Of a stretch of DNA of 64,000 nucleotides, positions 7,983-16,892 are shown piece after piece. The stretch comes from Rhodocyclales bacterium. Its GTDB lineage: Bacteria; Pseudomonadota; Gammaproteobacteria; Burkholderiales; Rhodocyclaceae. The stretch lies in assembly GCA_016183655.1 (NCBI GenBank), contig JACPEH010000021.1:182400-246399 (forward strand), read 5' to 3'. The notes under the pieces are model-generated. The model worked only from the letters and a program-made list of their open reading frames with translations. It was not told where the DNA came from and searched no databases. Position 1 is the first letter of the stretch; every line of letters begins with the position of its first letter. Position numbers and translations under genes: made by a program.

Positions 7983-9980
7983 GTGACCATCGTCCGCGTC
8001 GCCCTCGACCTTCCCCTCCACCGCTGCTTCGACTACCTCGCCCCGGCGGCGAGCGCGGCCGACATCGGCCGCCGGGTGCGCGTTCCCTTCGGCCGCCGCG
8101 CGGTGATCGGCATCATCGTCGAGCTGCCGGCAGCCAGCGAATTCGCGCCCGAGCAGCTGAAGCCGGTCGAGGCCATCCTGCCCGAGCCGGTCCTGCCGGC
8201 GGACTGGTTCCGCCTCTGCGAATTCTGTTCCGCCTACTATCAGGCGCCGCTCGGCGAGGTCATGCTGTCCACGCTGCCGGCGGGCCTCAAGCGCCTCGAT
8301 CCGCCGCAGGCGCGGACGCCGAAGCCGGCGAAAGCGTTGCCGCCGCCCTCCCCGGCCCCGGAACTCACCGCCGAGCAGGCCGCCGCGCTGGCGACCGTGC
8401 GCGCCGCCGGCCCCGGCTTCCACCCCTTCCTGCTGTTCGGCGTCACCGGCAGCGGCAAGACCGAGGTCTACTTGCGCCTAGTCGCCGACGCCCTGGAAAA
8501 AGGCGGGCAGGCGCTGCTGCTGGTGCCCGAGATCAACCTGACGCCGCAGCTGGAGGCCCGCGTCGCCGCGCGTTTCCCCGGCGCCGGGCTGGTCAGCTTG
8601 CACAGCGAGTTGACCGAGGCGGCGCGGCTGAGGAACTGGCAGGCCGCCCACAGCGGCCGCGCGCGCATCGTGCTCGGCACGCGGCTGGCGGTGTTCGCGC
8701 CGCTGCCCGAGCTGGCACTGATCATCGTCGACGAGGAGCACGATCCCTCGTTCAAGCAGCAGGACGGCATGCGCTACTCGGCGCGCGACGTCGCCGTCTT
8801 CCGTGCGCACCAGCGCCAGATGCCGATCGTCCTCGGCTCGGCGACGCCGTCGCTGGAGAGCTGGGCGAACGCCACGGCGAAGGAGATGCGCGGCCGCTAC
8901 CAGCTGCTCGAACTGAAGGCGCGCGCGGTCGAGCAGGCGCGGCTGCCGGCGGTGCAGCGCGTCGACCTGCGCAAGGAAAAGGCCGAGGAAGGCCTCTCCG
9001 GCATCCTGCTCGAAGCGATCGAGAAGCGGCTGGTGCGCGGCGAGCAGAGCCTGGTCTTCCTCAACCGCCGCGGCTACGCGCCGGTGCTGGCGTGCACCGC
9101 CTGCGGCTGGATCTCCCGTTGCACGCGCTGTGCCGCCAACCTCGTGCTGCACCTCAAGGACCGTCGCCTGCGCTGCCACCATTGCGGCTACGAGAACCGC
9201 ATCCCGCGGGCCTGCCCGACCTGCGGCAACCAGGACATCCATCCCTTCGGTCGCGGCACGCAGCGGCTGGAGGAGTTCCTCGCCGAGCGCTTCCCGCAGG
9301 CGCGCATCCTGCGCGCCGACCGCGATGCGGCGAGGAGCCGCAAGCAGTGGGAGGCGCTGGTCGACAAGATCCACGCCGGCGAGGCCGACATCCTGGTCGG
9401 CACGCAGATGCTGGCCAAGGGGCACGATTTCCCGAAGCTGACGCTGGTCGGCGTGGTCGGCGCCGACGCCGCGCTGTTCGCCGCCGACTGCCGGGCGCCG
9501 GAGCGCCTCTTCGCGCAGCTGATGCAGGTCGCCGGCCGCGCCGGCCGCGCCGAGCTGCCGGGCGAGGTGCTGGTCCAGACGCAGTTTCCGGAGCACCCGC
9601 TGTACGCCGCGGTGGTGAACCATGACTATCCCGCCTTCGCCGCGACGCAGCTGGCCGAGCGCAAGGTCGCCGGCTTCCCGCCCTATGGCCACCAGGCGAT
9701 GCTGCGCGCCGAGGCGCCGCAGATGGCCGACGCCATCGCCTTCCTCGCCACCGCCCGCGCCTGGCCCGGCGCCGAGCAGCATCCCGCAGTCACCCTCTAC
9801 GACCCGGTGCCGATGCGTATGGCGCGGCTGGCCAGCCTGGAGCGCGGCCAGTTGCTGGCCGAATCGTCGTCGCGGCCGGCGCTGCAGGCCTTCCTCGGCG
9901 AATGGCGGGAAGCCGTCGAAGGCATCAAGGCGCCGTCGCGCCTGCGCTGGCACCTTGAGGTCGATCCGCTGGAGTTCTGA
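7983..9980 (+). CDS. priA: primosomal protein N' (replication restart helicase PriA)
   Basis: Superfamily 2 DNA helicase that reloads the replisome at stalled forks. The 665 aa (shorter than E. coli PriA, about 730) contain an N-terminal DNA-binding region, Walker A GVTGSGKTEVY (about 152-162), the DEEH Walker B (about 249-252), GSATPS, and a zinc-binding insert with paired cysteines between about 370 and 420 (CTACGW, CTRC, CHHCG, CPTCG), followed by motifs V and VI (GTQMLAKGHDFP, QVAGRAGR). The start is GTG 7983 (MTIVRVALDLPL), where homology should begin. The stop is 24 bases from a convergent gene end. Confidence 0.95.
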   Translation: MTIVRVALDLPLHRCFDYLAPAASAADIGRRVRVPFGRRAVIGIIVELPAASEFAPEQLKPVEAILPEPVLPADWFRLCEFCSAYYQAPLGEVMLSTLPAGLKRLDPPQARTPKPAKALPPPSPAPELTAEQAAALATVRAAGPGFHPFLLFGVTGSGKTEVYLRLVADALEKGGQALLLVPEINLTPQLEARVAARFPGAGLVSLHSELTEAARLRNWQAAHSGRARIVLGTRLAVFAPLPELALIIVDEEHDPSFKQQDGMRYSARDVAVFRAHQRQMPIVLGSATPSLESWANATAKEMRGRYQLLELKARAVEQARLPAVQRVDLRKEKAEEGLSGILLEAIEKRLVRGEQSLVFLNRRGYAPVLACTACGWISRCTRCAANLVLHLKDRRLRCHHCGYENRIPRACPTCGNQDIHPFGRGTQRLEEFLAERFPQARILRADRDAARSRKQWEALVDKIHAGEADILVGTQMLAKGHDFPKLTLVGVVGADAALFAADCRAPERLFAQLMQVAGRAGRAELPGEVLVQTQFPEHPLYAAVVNHDYPAFAATQLAERKVAGFPPYGHQAMLRAEAPQMADAIAFLATARAWPGAEQHPAVTLYDPVPMRMARLASLERGQLLAESSSRPALQAFLGEWREAVEGIKAPSRLRWHLEVDPLEF

Positions 9981-10004
9981 GCCGGCGGCCGGCCCGCGCC
10001 GGCC

Positions 10005-11696
10005 TCAGGAGGCGGTGCTTGCCGCCATCCGCCAGGTCCCGCGGCCGGCGGCCTTGGCTTCGTACATCGCCTCGTCCGACGCCTTGAGCAGCGCTTCGCG
10101 ATTGGCGCCGTGGCCGGGGTGCAGCGCGATGCCGATCGAGGTGCCGATCCGCGTCTCGCACGAACTCAGCGTGAATGGTTGCGCCACACGGCCGATGATC
10201 TCGTCGGCGATGCGCAGCGGCACCGTCTCGTTCTCGATGTCGCGCAGCAGCAGCACGAACTCGTCGCCGCCCAGCCGGGCGACCGTGTCCGTTTCGCGGA
10301 CCGCCTCCCGGAGCCGTCGCGCCACCTGGATCAGCAGCTCGTCGCCGGTGTCGTGGCCGAGCGAATCGTTCACGGTCTTGAAACCGTCGAGGTCGAGGAA
10401 CAGCAGCGCGAACGATTCGCCCTTCTCCTGCGCCCGCCGGAGCGCCGCCTCGATCTGGTCGTTCAGGCTGATCCGGTTCGGCAGTCTGGTCAGCGCGTCC
10501 TGCAGCGCCATCGTACGGATCTGCTCCTCGGCGCGCCTGCGTTCGGTGATGTCGATGTAGATGGTGACGAAGCCGCCACCGGGAATCGGCGCGCCGATGA
10601 TCTCCAGCGCCTGCCCGTTCGGGCGCACGCGCTCGATCTTGTGCGGCTGGAAATTGCGCGCCCGCGCCATGATCGCCGCCACCTGCTCCTGCGGGTCGCC
10701 GGCGCCGTACTCGCCGCGGTTGGCGTTGTAGCGGATGAAATCCTCGAAATAGGCGTTGTCGCGGTCGACCAGGTCCGCCGGCAGGTCGAGCAGGCTCTTG
10801 AACAGCGGATTGCTGGCGACCAGCCGCAGGTTGGCGTCGAACAGCGAGATGGCGCCGGGAAAGTTATCGATGATCGCCTTCAGCATCTGGTTCTGGTGGA
10901 CGATCTGCTCGGCGTTGTGCTTCTGCTCGGTGATGTCGGTATAGGTGGTGACGAAGCCGGAAATCCGGCCGCCGAAGCGGAACGGATAGCCGTCGACGAG
11001 CAGCGTGCGGCCGTCGCGCGCCGCGCGCTCGAAGCGGTGCGGCTCGAACTTGCGCGCCAGCACCGCCCGCTGCGCCACCAGTTCCTCCGGGTCGCCCGGG
11101 CCGTACTCGCCGCGCCGCGCCGGGTAGCGGATCAGATCCTCGAAGCGCACGTACTTGTAGACGGCTCCCTGCGGCAGCCCGAGGATGTCGTAGATGTGGT
11201 CGTTCCAGAACAGCAGCCGCAGGTCTTCGTCGAACACCGTGACGCCGACCGGCAGCCCGCCGATCACCGCGTGCAGCTGGCTGAGCACCTCCTCGCGCTC
11301 GATCTCGACCCGCTTCTCGTGCGTGATGTCGTGGAAGGTGCCGGCGAAGCGGTAGCCGTCGCCTTGCGCCAGCGGAACGCCCTTGACCACGATCGTCGCG
11401 TTGTGTCCGCGGAAGCCGGCCAGCTGCAGCTCCAGATGCAGTTCCAGGTGGCCTTTCACCGCCAGTTCCAGCGCGTTCAGGAAGCGCCGGCGTTCGGCGT
11501 CGGACATCACGTCGCGCAGCTGCGGCGTCGCCTCGCGCGCGCAGCCGATCAGCGAGGACAGCAACTCTCGCGAATGCGGCGGCAGCGAAAAGGAATGGGT
11601 CGCCGGGTCGTATTCCCAATAGCCGATGCGCCCGAGGCGCTGGATCAATTCAAGCTGCGCCAGTTCGGGCGACTTTTGCGTGGCGCCGGAATCCAT
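10005..11696 (-). CDS. multi-PAS diguanylate cyclase
   Basis: Predicted cytoplasmic c-di-GMP synthase, 563 aa, no membrane segment. Three PAS modules precede a C-terminal GGDEF domain; the second and third share a 'YIRYxARRGEYGxGDPEE' type motif of the PAS_7 family (about residues 140-260 and 265-385). The active site GGDEF lies near residue 474 and an intact RxxD inhibitory site (RETD) lies five residues before it, so both activity and product inhibition are expected. The signal is unknown. Convergent with priA; divergent from the EF-hand gene with a 150 bp gap. Confidence 0.88.
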   Translation of the reverse strand: MDSGATQKSPELAQLELIQRLGRIGYWEYDPATHSFSLPPHSRELLSSLIGCAREATPQLRDVMSDAERRRFLNALELAVKGHLELHLELQLAGFRGHNATIVVKGVPLAQGDGYRFAGTFHDITHEKRVEIEREEVLSQLHAVIGGLPVGVTVFDEDLRLLFWNDHIYDILGLPQGAVYKYVRFEDLIRYPARRGEYGPGDPEELVAQRAVLARKFEPHRFERAARDGRTLLVDGYPFRFGGRISGFVTTYTDITEQKHNAEQIVHQNQMLKAIIDNFPGAISLFDANLRLVASNPLFKSLLDLPADLVDRDNAYFEDFIRYNANRGEYGAGDPQEQVAAIMARARNFQPHKIERVRPNGQALEIIGAPIPGGGFVTIYIDITERRRAEEQIRTMALQDALTRLPNRISLNDQIEAALRRAQEKGESFALLFLDLDGFKTVNDSLGHDTGDELLIQVARRLREAVRETDTVARLGGDEFVLLLRDIENETVPLRIADEIIGRVAQPFTLSSCETRIGTSIGIALHPGHGANREALLKASDEAMYEAKAAGRGTWRMAASTAS

Positions 11697-11846
11697 GTCT
11701 CCTCCCCTGCACTGTGCGGGACTCGCCGGCCCCGCTGCGACTTCAGGCGAAGTTCAGGCTACTCCCGGTTCATGCCGGAGGCAATCTGCAGCGCGGCATG
11801 GCACACGCCTTGCAGGGATCGCCTCCCGAACCCCTGGAGGCAGATC

Positions 11847-12890
11847 ATGAAAATCGAGGAATCCGGTGTCCGTCTGGACGCCAGGCACGAGCTTTCGCAG
11901 CAGTACCGCATCGAATCCGAGTCCAGCTTCAGCTTCCGCGGCGTGCTCAGCGAGATGCGCGCGCTGGCCCCGGCCGAGCAGGCTGCGGTGGCGGACGACG
12001 GCAAGCGCGTGCGCCTGATGCTGCAGCAGCTGATCGCGTCGATGATGGAGCTGCTGACGGGCGAAAAATGCCGCTGCCGGGTGGACGGGATTGCCGCCTT
12101 GCCGGAACGGAATGCCGCTGCCCCGGAGCTTCAGGTCGGGGAGCTTCACGAACCGGGCGCTGCGCCGGTGCGAACGCGTGCCGTCGAATGGAGCCGGCGC
12201 GTCGTCGAACACATCGCCGAAAGCGAACGCACCGAGTTCTCCGCCGGCGGCAAGGTGCGCACCGCCGACGGCCGCGAGATCGACTTCGACCTGTCGCTGG
12301 CGATGTGCCGCGAGTTCGAATGCACGCGCGAATACGAGGAGAGCGGCCGGGTCGAATTCCGCGACCCGCTGGTGATCAACTACGACGGCAAGGCTGCCGA
12401 CCTCACCGACCTGCGTTTCGATTTCGACCTCGATGCCGACGGCAGTAGCGAGTCGCTGCCGGTGCTCGCCCGCGGCAGCGGCTACCTGGCGCTAGACGCC
12501 GACCGCAACGGCCGCATCGATAACGGCCGCGAGCTGTTCGGCGCCCTCTCCGGCAATGGCTTCGACGACCTGAAGCAGCTCGACGGCGACGGCAACGGCT
12601 GGCTCGACGACGCCGATCCGGCCTTCGCCGCGCTCGGCGTCTGGTTCCCCGACGGCGAACTGAAACCGTTGAAGGACACCGGCGTCGGCGCGCTGCATCT
12701 GGACAGCGCGTGGACCCCCTTCGCGCTGAAGGACGCCGACAACAACGCGCGCGGCCAGGTCTGGCGCAGCGGCGTCTACCTCGCCGAGGACGGCCGGGCC
12801 GGCACGCTGCAGCAGATCGACCTCGGCGTGGCGGAGCCCGTGGCCGAAGCCGTCGCTGCCGCCCCCGTCGTCGGGACTGCCGCCGCCTGA
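11847..12890 (+). CDS. EF-hand-like calcium-binding domain protein, function unknown
   Basis: 347 aa, start at ATG 11847 preceded by CCTGGAGGCAG (strong ribosome binding site); the in-frame region further upstream is an antisense shadow. There is no signal peptide. The N-terminal half is charged and helical (about 1-150). The C-terminal half has three acidic loops of EF-hand/dockerin type: DFDLDADGSSE (about 190), LDADRNGRIDNGRE (about 218) and LDGDGNGWLDDAD (about 245). It ends in an Ala/Val-rich tail. The loops suggest calcium binding, but the cytoplasmic prediction is unusual for that. The last 399 bp overlap the 3' part of a convergent open frame; the acidic loops argue this strand is the coding one there. 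Confidence 0.72.
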   Translation: MKIEESGVRLDARHELSQQYRIESESSFSFRGVLSEMRALAPAEQAAVADDGKRVRLMLQQLIASMMELLTGEKCRCRVDGIAALPERNAAAPELQVGELHEPGAAPVRTRAVEWSRRVVEHIAESERTEFSAGGKVRTADGREIDFDLSLAMCREFECTREYEESGRVEFRDPLVINYDGKAADLTDLRFDFDLDADGSSESLPVLARGSGYLALDADRNGRIDNGRELFGALSGNGFDDLKQLDGDGNGWLDDADPAFAALGVWFPDGELKPLKDTGVGALHLDSAWTPFALKDADNNARGQVWRSGVYLAEDGRAGTLQQIDLGVAEPVAEAVAAAPVVGTAAA

Positions 12891-13718
12891 CGGCAGCGGT
12901 CGCAGGATGCGCAGCGCGCCGCCGAGGCCGCTGCGCTGCAGCCAGGCGAACACCGAATCGGCGGTGACGGTGTCGATGCGGCCGGCCATGCGCCGGTCGA
13001 AGGGGTGGTCGTCGAAGGCGATGTGCGCGCTGCCGATGCGCGCGCCGAGCCGCTTCATCGCCGAGATGCGGATGGTGTCCGGGCGGTAGTCACGGCTGCG
13101 CAGCCAGGCCCGCGCCTGGGCCCGGCTGCGCACCGCCGGTTCGGCGAGCAGTGCCAACGTCTCGATCGCCCACTGGTTGCTCTGCTGGTACGGCCCCGAC
13201 CACGGGTAGGCGAGCATGTTGTAGTGCGGCTCGTGCAGACGCGTCAGCAGCCGGTCGTCCTTCAGCTGCGCGGCGACGCGCGCGCGCAGCGGCGGCGCCA
13301 GCGCGACGACGCCGGCCTTGTGCGCGAACAGCCCGTCGGAGAAGAACTCGGCCAGCCCCTGCCGGTGCAGCGTGCTGCGGTCGCTGCCGCACTGGTTGAG
13401 CTTGTGCACCACGCGCCAGGCGCCGCGACCGGCGAGCGCCTCGCGGTCGCGGTAGGCGATGCCGAGGTGCGACCAGCGCAGCCCGTACTCGGAGAGATCC
13501 TGCCCGGCGCGGGCGAGCAGTACGACCTCGGCGCCCTCCTTCGCCGCCAGCGCGTCGAGCTGGGCGGCGACGCTCACCGCCAGCGCCAGGTCGCGCGCCA
13601 TCGAGTCGACGGTCGGCCGCCGCGCCTCGCAGGTCTGCCCGGCCAGCGCGCCGCCGGCCGCGCCGATGGCGGTCGCGGCCAACACCAGCGCCAGAAATCC
13701 GTTTCTCAGCGCGCGCAT
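12492..13718 (-). CDS. DUF2145-type secreted protein with long antisense C-terminal extension
   Basis: Exported protein: signal peptide at about 1-27 (LALVLAATAIGAAGGALA then GQTCEARRP). The body to about residue 275 has DUF2145 features (YRDREALAGRGAWRVVHKLNQCGSDRS, HEPHYNMLAYPWSGPYQQSNQW, RISAMKRLGARIGSAHIAFDDHP, TADSVFAWLQR). The reading frame then runs on for about 130 residues antisense to the EF-hand gene, with low-complexity composition. Family members normally end soon after the ADSVxxWL motif, so the natural C-terminus may be lost and the extension spurious or newly acquired. It starts 2 bases after the upstream gene's stop, third in a three-gene operon. Confidence 0.72.
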   Translation of the reverse strand: MRALRNGFLALVLAATAIGAAGGALAGQTCEARRPTVDSMARDLALAVSVAAQLDALAAKEGAEVVLLARAGQDLSEYGLRWSHLGIAYRDREALAGRGAWRVVHKLNQCGSDRSTLHRQGLAEFFSDGLFAHKAGVVALAPPLRARVAAQLKDDRLLTRLHEPHYNMLAYPWSGPYQQSNQWAIETLALLAEPAVRSRAQARAWLRSRDYRPDTIRISAMKRLGARIGSAHIAFDDHPFDRRMAGRIDTVTADSVFAWLQRSGLGGALRILRPLPSGGGSPDDGGGSDGFGHGLRHAEVDLLQRAGPAVLGEVDAAAPDLAARVVVGVLQREGGPRAVQMQRADAGVLQRFQFAVGEPDAERGEGRIGVVEPAVAVAVELLQVVEAIAGEGAEQLAAVIDAAVAVGV

Positions 13719-13720
13719 GG

Positions 13721-14176
13721 TCAGCGGATCCGTTCGTTGTAGAGCAGCGACTCGCCGAGCGTGTTCGGCACCAGGCAGAGTACCTCGCCCGCCGCCGACA
13801 GCAGCCAGCCGGCGGCGACCGCGGTCACCGACAGCGCGGTGCCGACGCCGACCGCTGACGCGGCGGCGACTTCGCCGGAGAACTCCAGGCTGGCCGTGGC
13901 GCCGTCGGAGGCGCGGCGCACCACCCAGACGGTGCCGGTGGCCGAGGCGTCGACGGCGACCACCGTCAGCATGACGCCGGCCGAGAGGAACATCACCGGT
14001 GCCGCGACCAGTGCCGCTACCGGCAGCGACAGCGACAGGCTCGATGCGGCGCTGGCCTCCGGCGCGCCGGGGTGGGCTTGCGCCGGCAGCGGCGCCGTCA
14101 GTGCGAGCGGCAGCAGCATCGCTGCGCAGAAAGTGGCCAGCGCGCGGCGGCGCAGCGGGGCGGTTTGGGTTTTCAT
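13721..14176 (-). CDS. exported hydrophobic protein of unknown function
   Basis: 151 aa. ATG 14176 has AGGAG 8 bases upstream; the longer frame upstream of it is antisense. Twin-Arg-containing but classical-looking signal peptide (RRRALATFCAAMLLPLALTA, cut near AQAHP), then two hydrophobic stretches (about 50-75 and about 112-130) flanking a WVVRRASDGATASLEF segment. No known domain recognised. Lies between YiaAB and DUF2145 genes with tight spacing, suggesting a shared envelope function. Confidence 0.7.
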   Translation of the reverse strand: MKTQTAPLRRRALATFCAAMLLPLALTAPLPAQAHPGAPEASAASSLSLSLPVAALVAAPVMFLSAGVMLTVVAVDASATGTVWVVRRASDGATASLEFSGEVAAASAVGVGTALSVTAVAAGWLLSAAGEVLCLVPNTLGESLLYNERIR

Positions 14177-14202
14177 CGTCGTTCTCCTGTTCAGATAGCG
14201 GT

Positions 14203-14658
14203 TCAGCGTTCCTGGTCGTTGGTGTTCGGGCGCTCCAGGCGGTCGGCCTCGAAGGCGTCGCGCAGCGTCTTCGCCAGCGTGAAGGCCGACGAGATCAGGT
14301 ACAGCCAGCTGACCACCAAGTAGGCTTTCCAGGTCGGGTTGATCTCCATCCGCCACAGCCCCCAGCCGGTCAGTGCCATCGCCAGCGCGAAACCGCCCCA
14401 GACCACCAGCGACCACAGCGGCGTGTCCGTCGGCCGTGCGGCGTTGTCGCGGACGAATTTGGCGAGGGCGAAGGCGGTCGACAGGCAGAACACGTAGCCC
14501 ATCACCATGAAGGCGCGGTCGAGGTCGGCGCCCGGCAGCCAGGCCAGCCCGCTGCCGCAGACGAGCAGCGCCAGACCGAAGGAGACCCACACCTGCAGGC
14601 GCCAGGCACGGGTGTCGCGTTGCACGATGCGGACGGGGGTGGGAACGGTGCTTTCCAT
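14203..14658 (-). CDS. YiaA/YiaB-family inner membrane protein
   Basis: 151 aa, four hydrophobic segments arranged as two copies of the YiaAB two-helix unit: VSFGLALLVCG plus FCLSTAFALAKFVRDNA, then LWSLVVWGGFALAMA plus LYLISSAFTLAKTLRDAFE. The repeated 'S-AF-LAK--RD' motif is the family signature. E. coli YiaA/YiaB are linked to envelope stress; the role here is unknown. First gene of the operon running to DUF2145, divergent from the XRE regulator. Confidence 0.82.
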   Translation of the reverse strand: MESTVPTPVRIVQRDTRAWRLQVWVSFGLALLVCGSGLAWLPGADLDRAFMVMGYVFCLSTAFALAKFVRDNAARPTDTPLWSLVVWGGFALAMALTGWGLWRMEINPTWKAYLVVSWLYLISSAFTLAKTLRDAFEADRLERPNTNDQER

Positions 14659-14761
14659 GGTCGATACTCCTTGCGCGTGGTGTCGGATGACGAACCCATG
14701 ATCGGCAAGGGAATGCCGCGGTACAAGGAAAAGCGCCGTCGTGTAATGGTTGCGGACCTGT

Positions 14762-14780
14762 AGTATCGTTCGTGGATACT
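14762..14780. promoter_or_regulatory. possible operator palindrome upstream of XRE regulator
   Basis: AGTATC-7-GATACT perfect inverted repeat, 23 bases before the regulator's start and in the divergent gap with the YiaAB operon. The right half resembles a -10 hexamer, so a bound dimer could block transcription. Inference only. Confidence 0.35.
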
Positions 14781-14802
14781 TTTTCGCCGGAGACCCCTAC
14801 GC

Positions 14803-15552
14803 ATGAGCACCACTGCCGACCTCATCGCCCTGCTCAAGGGCGAACTCAAGACTGCCGGCATCACCTACGCCGCGCTCGCCACGCGGCTGGGGATGGCCGA
14901 ATCGAGCGTCAAGCGCATGTTCTCGAAGAGCGGCGACATGCCGGTGTCGCGCATCGACGAGATCTGCCGCGTGCTCAACCTGGATTTCGCCGACCTCGCC
15001 CGCCGCGTCGCCGACACCCAGCCGCTGCTGCTCGAACTGACGCTGGCGCAGGAGAAGGCGGTGGTCGCCGACCGCCAGCTGCTGATCGTCGCCATCTGCG
15101 CGCTGAGCCAGCTGCCGGCCGAGGAGATCGTCGCCACCTACCGCCTGTCCGAGGCCGAGCTGGTGCGCTGCCTGACCCAGCTCGACCGCCTCGGCATCAT
15201 CGATCTGCGCCCCGGCAACCGCTACCGGCTGAAAGTGGCGAAGGGGTTCCGCTGGCGCCCGCAGGGGCCGGTGATGGACTTCTTCCGCAAGGAAGTGCTC
15301 GACGACTACTTTGCCGGCGGCTTCGACGGCGAGTCGGAGATGCTGATGGTGGTGCACGGCGAGATCGGCCGCGGGCTGGCCAACTCCTTCCGCGAGCGGC
15401 TGGCGCGCATCGGCCAGGACTTCTCCAATCAGCACCTCGCCGACCAGAAGCTGCCGCCCGAGCAGCGCCGGCCCTACACCATCGTCATCGGCATGCGCTC
15501 ATGGCTGATGGCGGCGCTGGCGGACATGCAGCGGAAAGAGGAGCGGTCGTAG
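14803..15552 (+). CDS. XRE-family transcriptional regulator
   Basis: 249 aa. N-terminal Cro/CI-type HTH (about 6-62: KTAGITYAALATRLGMAESSVKRMFS) followed by a region of about 185 residues that looks like a winged-helix/ligand-sensing part (AEELVRCLTQLDRLGIIDLRPGNRYRL type segment near 125-145), then a helical C-terminus. No membrane segment. It may regulate itself or the divergent YiaAB-DUF2145 operon, given the shared promoter gap and palindrome. Confidence 0.82.
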   Translation: MSTTADLIALLKGELKTAGITYAALATRLGMAESSVKRMFSKSGDMPVSRIDEICRVLNLDFADLARRVADTQPLLLELTLAQEKAVVADRQLLIVAICALSQLPAEEIVATYRLSEAELVRCLTQLDRLGIIDLRPGNRYRLKVAKGFRWRPQGPVMDFFRKEVLDDYFAGGFDGESEMLMVVHGEIGRGLANSFRERLARIGQDFSNQHLADQKLPPEQRRPYTIVIGMRSWLMAALADMQRKEERS

Positions 15553-15623
15553 GGGGCTGCCCGCGGCCGGTGTCGGCGCCGCTTCCCGCGGCCGGCGCGG
15601 CCGTCGGGCCGACCGTTGCCGCG

Positions 15624-16775
15624 TCAGCGTTCGACGCGGTTGCGCCCGCCCTGCTTGGCCTTGTACAGCGCCGCGTCGGCCTGCGCCAGCAGGGCTTCGA
15701 GGTCGGCCGGGTCGTTCTCGTCGCCGCTGGCAACGGCAACCCCGAGGCTGACGGTGTACGGTGGCAGTGCCTTGTCCTTGCGTTTCTCGATCTCCTGCCG
15801 GATGCGCTCGGCGACGCGGCAGGCGTCCTTGAGGCCGGTCTCCGGCAGCAGGATGACGAACTCCTCGCCGCCGAAGCGGGCGAGGATGTCGGGCAGGCGC
15901 AGCATGCTCCCCGAGCGTCGCGCGAAATCCTTGATCACCAGATCGCCGACGTGGTGGCCGTAGGTGTCGTTCACCTTCTTGAAGAAGTCGATGTCGGAGG
16001 CGATTGCCGCCAGCGGCCGTTTCGATCGCGCCGCCCGTGCCCACTCGACCTCGGCGCGGGCGAAGAAGGCGCGGCGGTTGAAGGCGCCGGTCATCGGGTC
16101 GCGCGTGGCGAGGTACTCCAGCTCGTCGCGCAGGCGCTCGTTGGCGATCAGGATGAAGCCGATCGACAGGCCGAGGATGCCGAGCGAGAAGGCGCCGAGG
16201 TAGACCTGCTGGATCAGGTCGCGGTCGAAGACCTCGTCGGCGTCGGAGAAGTCGGTCGACAGCGTGGCGATGCGCAGGACGGCGATGATCACGCCGAGGA
16301 CGAAGGTGGCGGCGAGCAGCCGGCTGCCGAAGCCGGCCGGCTTGGCCTGCCGCGCCAGCCAGGCGCCGAGCGAGAAGAAGGCGATGTGCGCCAGCGACAT
16401 GATGAAGATGCGGCCCGGGTAGCTCGGGCTGCCCCAGGTCAGCCAGCCGACCAGCAGCGTCAGCCCGAGCACGGCGTCGAGCGCCGGGCGCCACTGCGGC
16501 GTGCGTCCGGTGTAGCGCAAAAGGCCGATCACCAGCAGCAGCTCGCCGAAAAGCAGCAGCGCGGCGGCGAGGACGATGGCGAAGGCGTCGGGGAGGATGC
16601 CGCGCAGCGAGGCCAGCCCCGAGGCGCAGCCCATCAGCACGACCGCCCGTGCCCAGTCGCGCAGGCCGCCGATGTCGGCCGGGAAGCTCTTCGCCTGCAC
16701 CCAGAGGACGAGCGCGCAGAGCAGGCCGAGCAGGTTGGCGACGATCAGGAAGGTGCGCGGGTTGATCAGTTCCAT
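15624..16775 (-). CDS. membrane-bound diguanylate cyclase
   Basis: 383 aa. Six hydrophobic segments cover about residues 5-210, then a GGDEF domain (about 220-380). The active site is GGEEF near residue 302, with an intact RxxD I-site (RLPD) five residues before it; DIDFFKKVNDTYGHHVGD and the terminal ADAALYKAKQGGRN motif are also present. Predicted active c-di-GMP synthase at the inner membrane. Convergent with the XRE regulator. Confidence 0.9.
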   Translation of the reverse strand: MELINPRTFLIVANLLGLLCALVLWVQAKSFPADIGGLRDWARAVVLMGCASGLASLRGILPDAFAIVLAAALLLFGELLLVIGLLRYTGRTPQWRPALDAVLGLTLLVGWLTWGSPSYPGRIFIMSLAHIAFFSLGAWLARQAKPAGFGSRLLAATFVLGVIIAVLRIATLSTDFSDADEVFDRDLIQQVYLGAFSLGILGLSIGFILIANERLRDELEYLATRDPMTGAFNRRAFFARAEVEWARAARSKRPLAAIASDIDFFKKVNDTYGHHVGDLVIKDFARRSGSMLRLPDILARFGGEEFVILLPETGLKDACRVAERIRQEIEKRKDKALPPYTVSLGVAVASGDENDPADLEALLAQADAALYKAKQGGRNRVER

Positions 16776-16892
16776 CGCGCGCGGCAGTCGGCGGAGTGAG
16801 AGGACAAGGGCAGGCGTCGGCTGGTTGGCGGGGCTGCGCTATTAGAGCAGATTTCGCCGCCGCGGCGAGCGCCGTCCGGCGGCGGCGAACGG

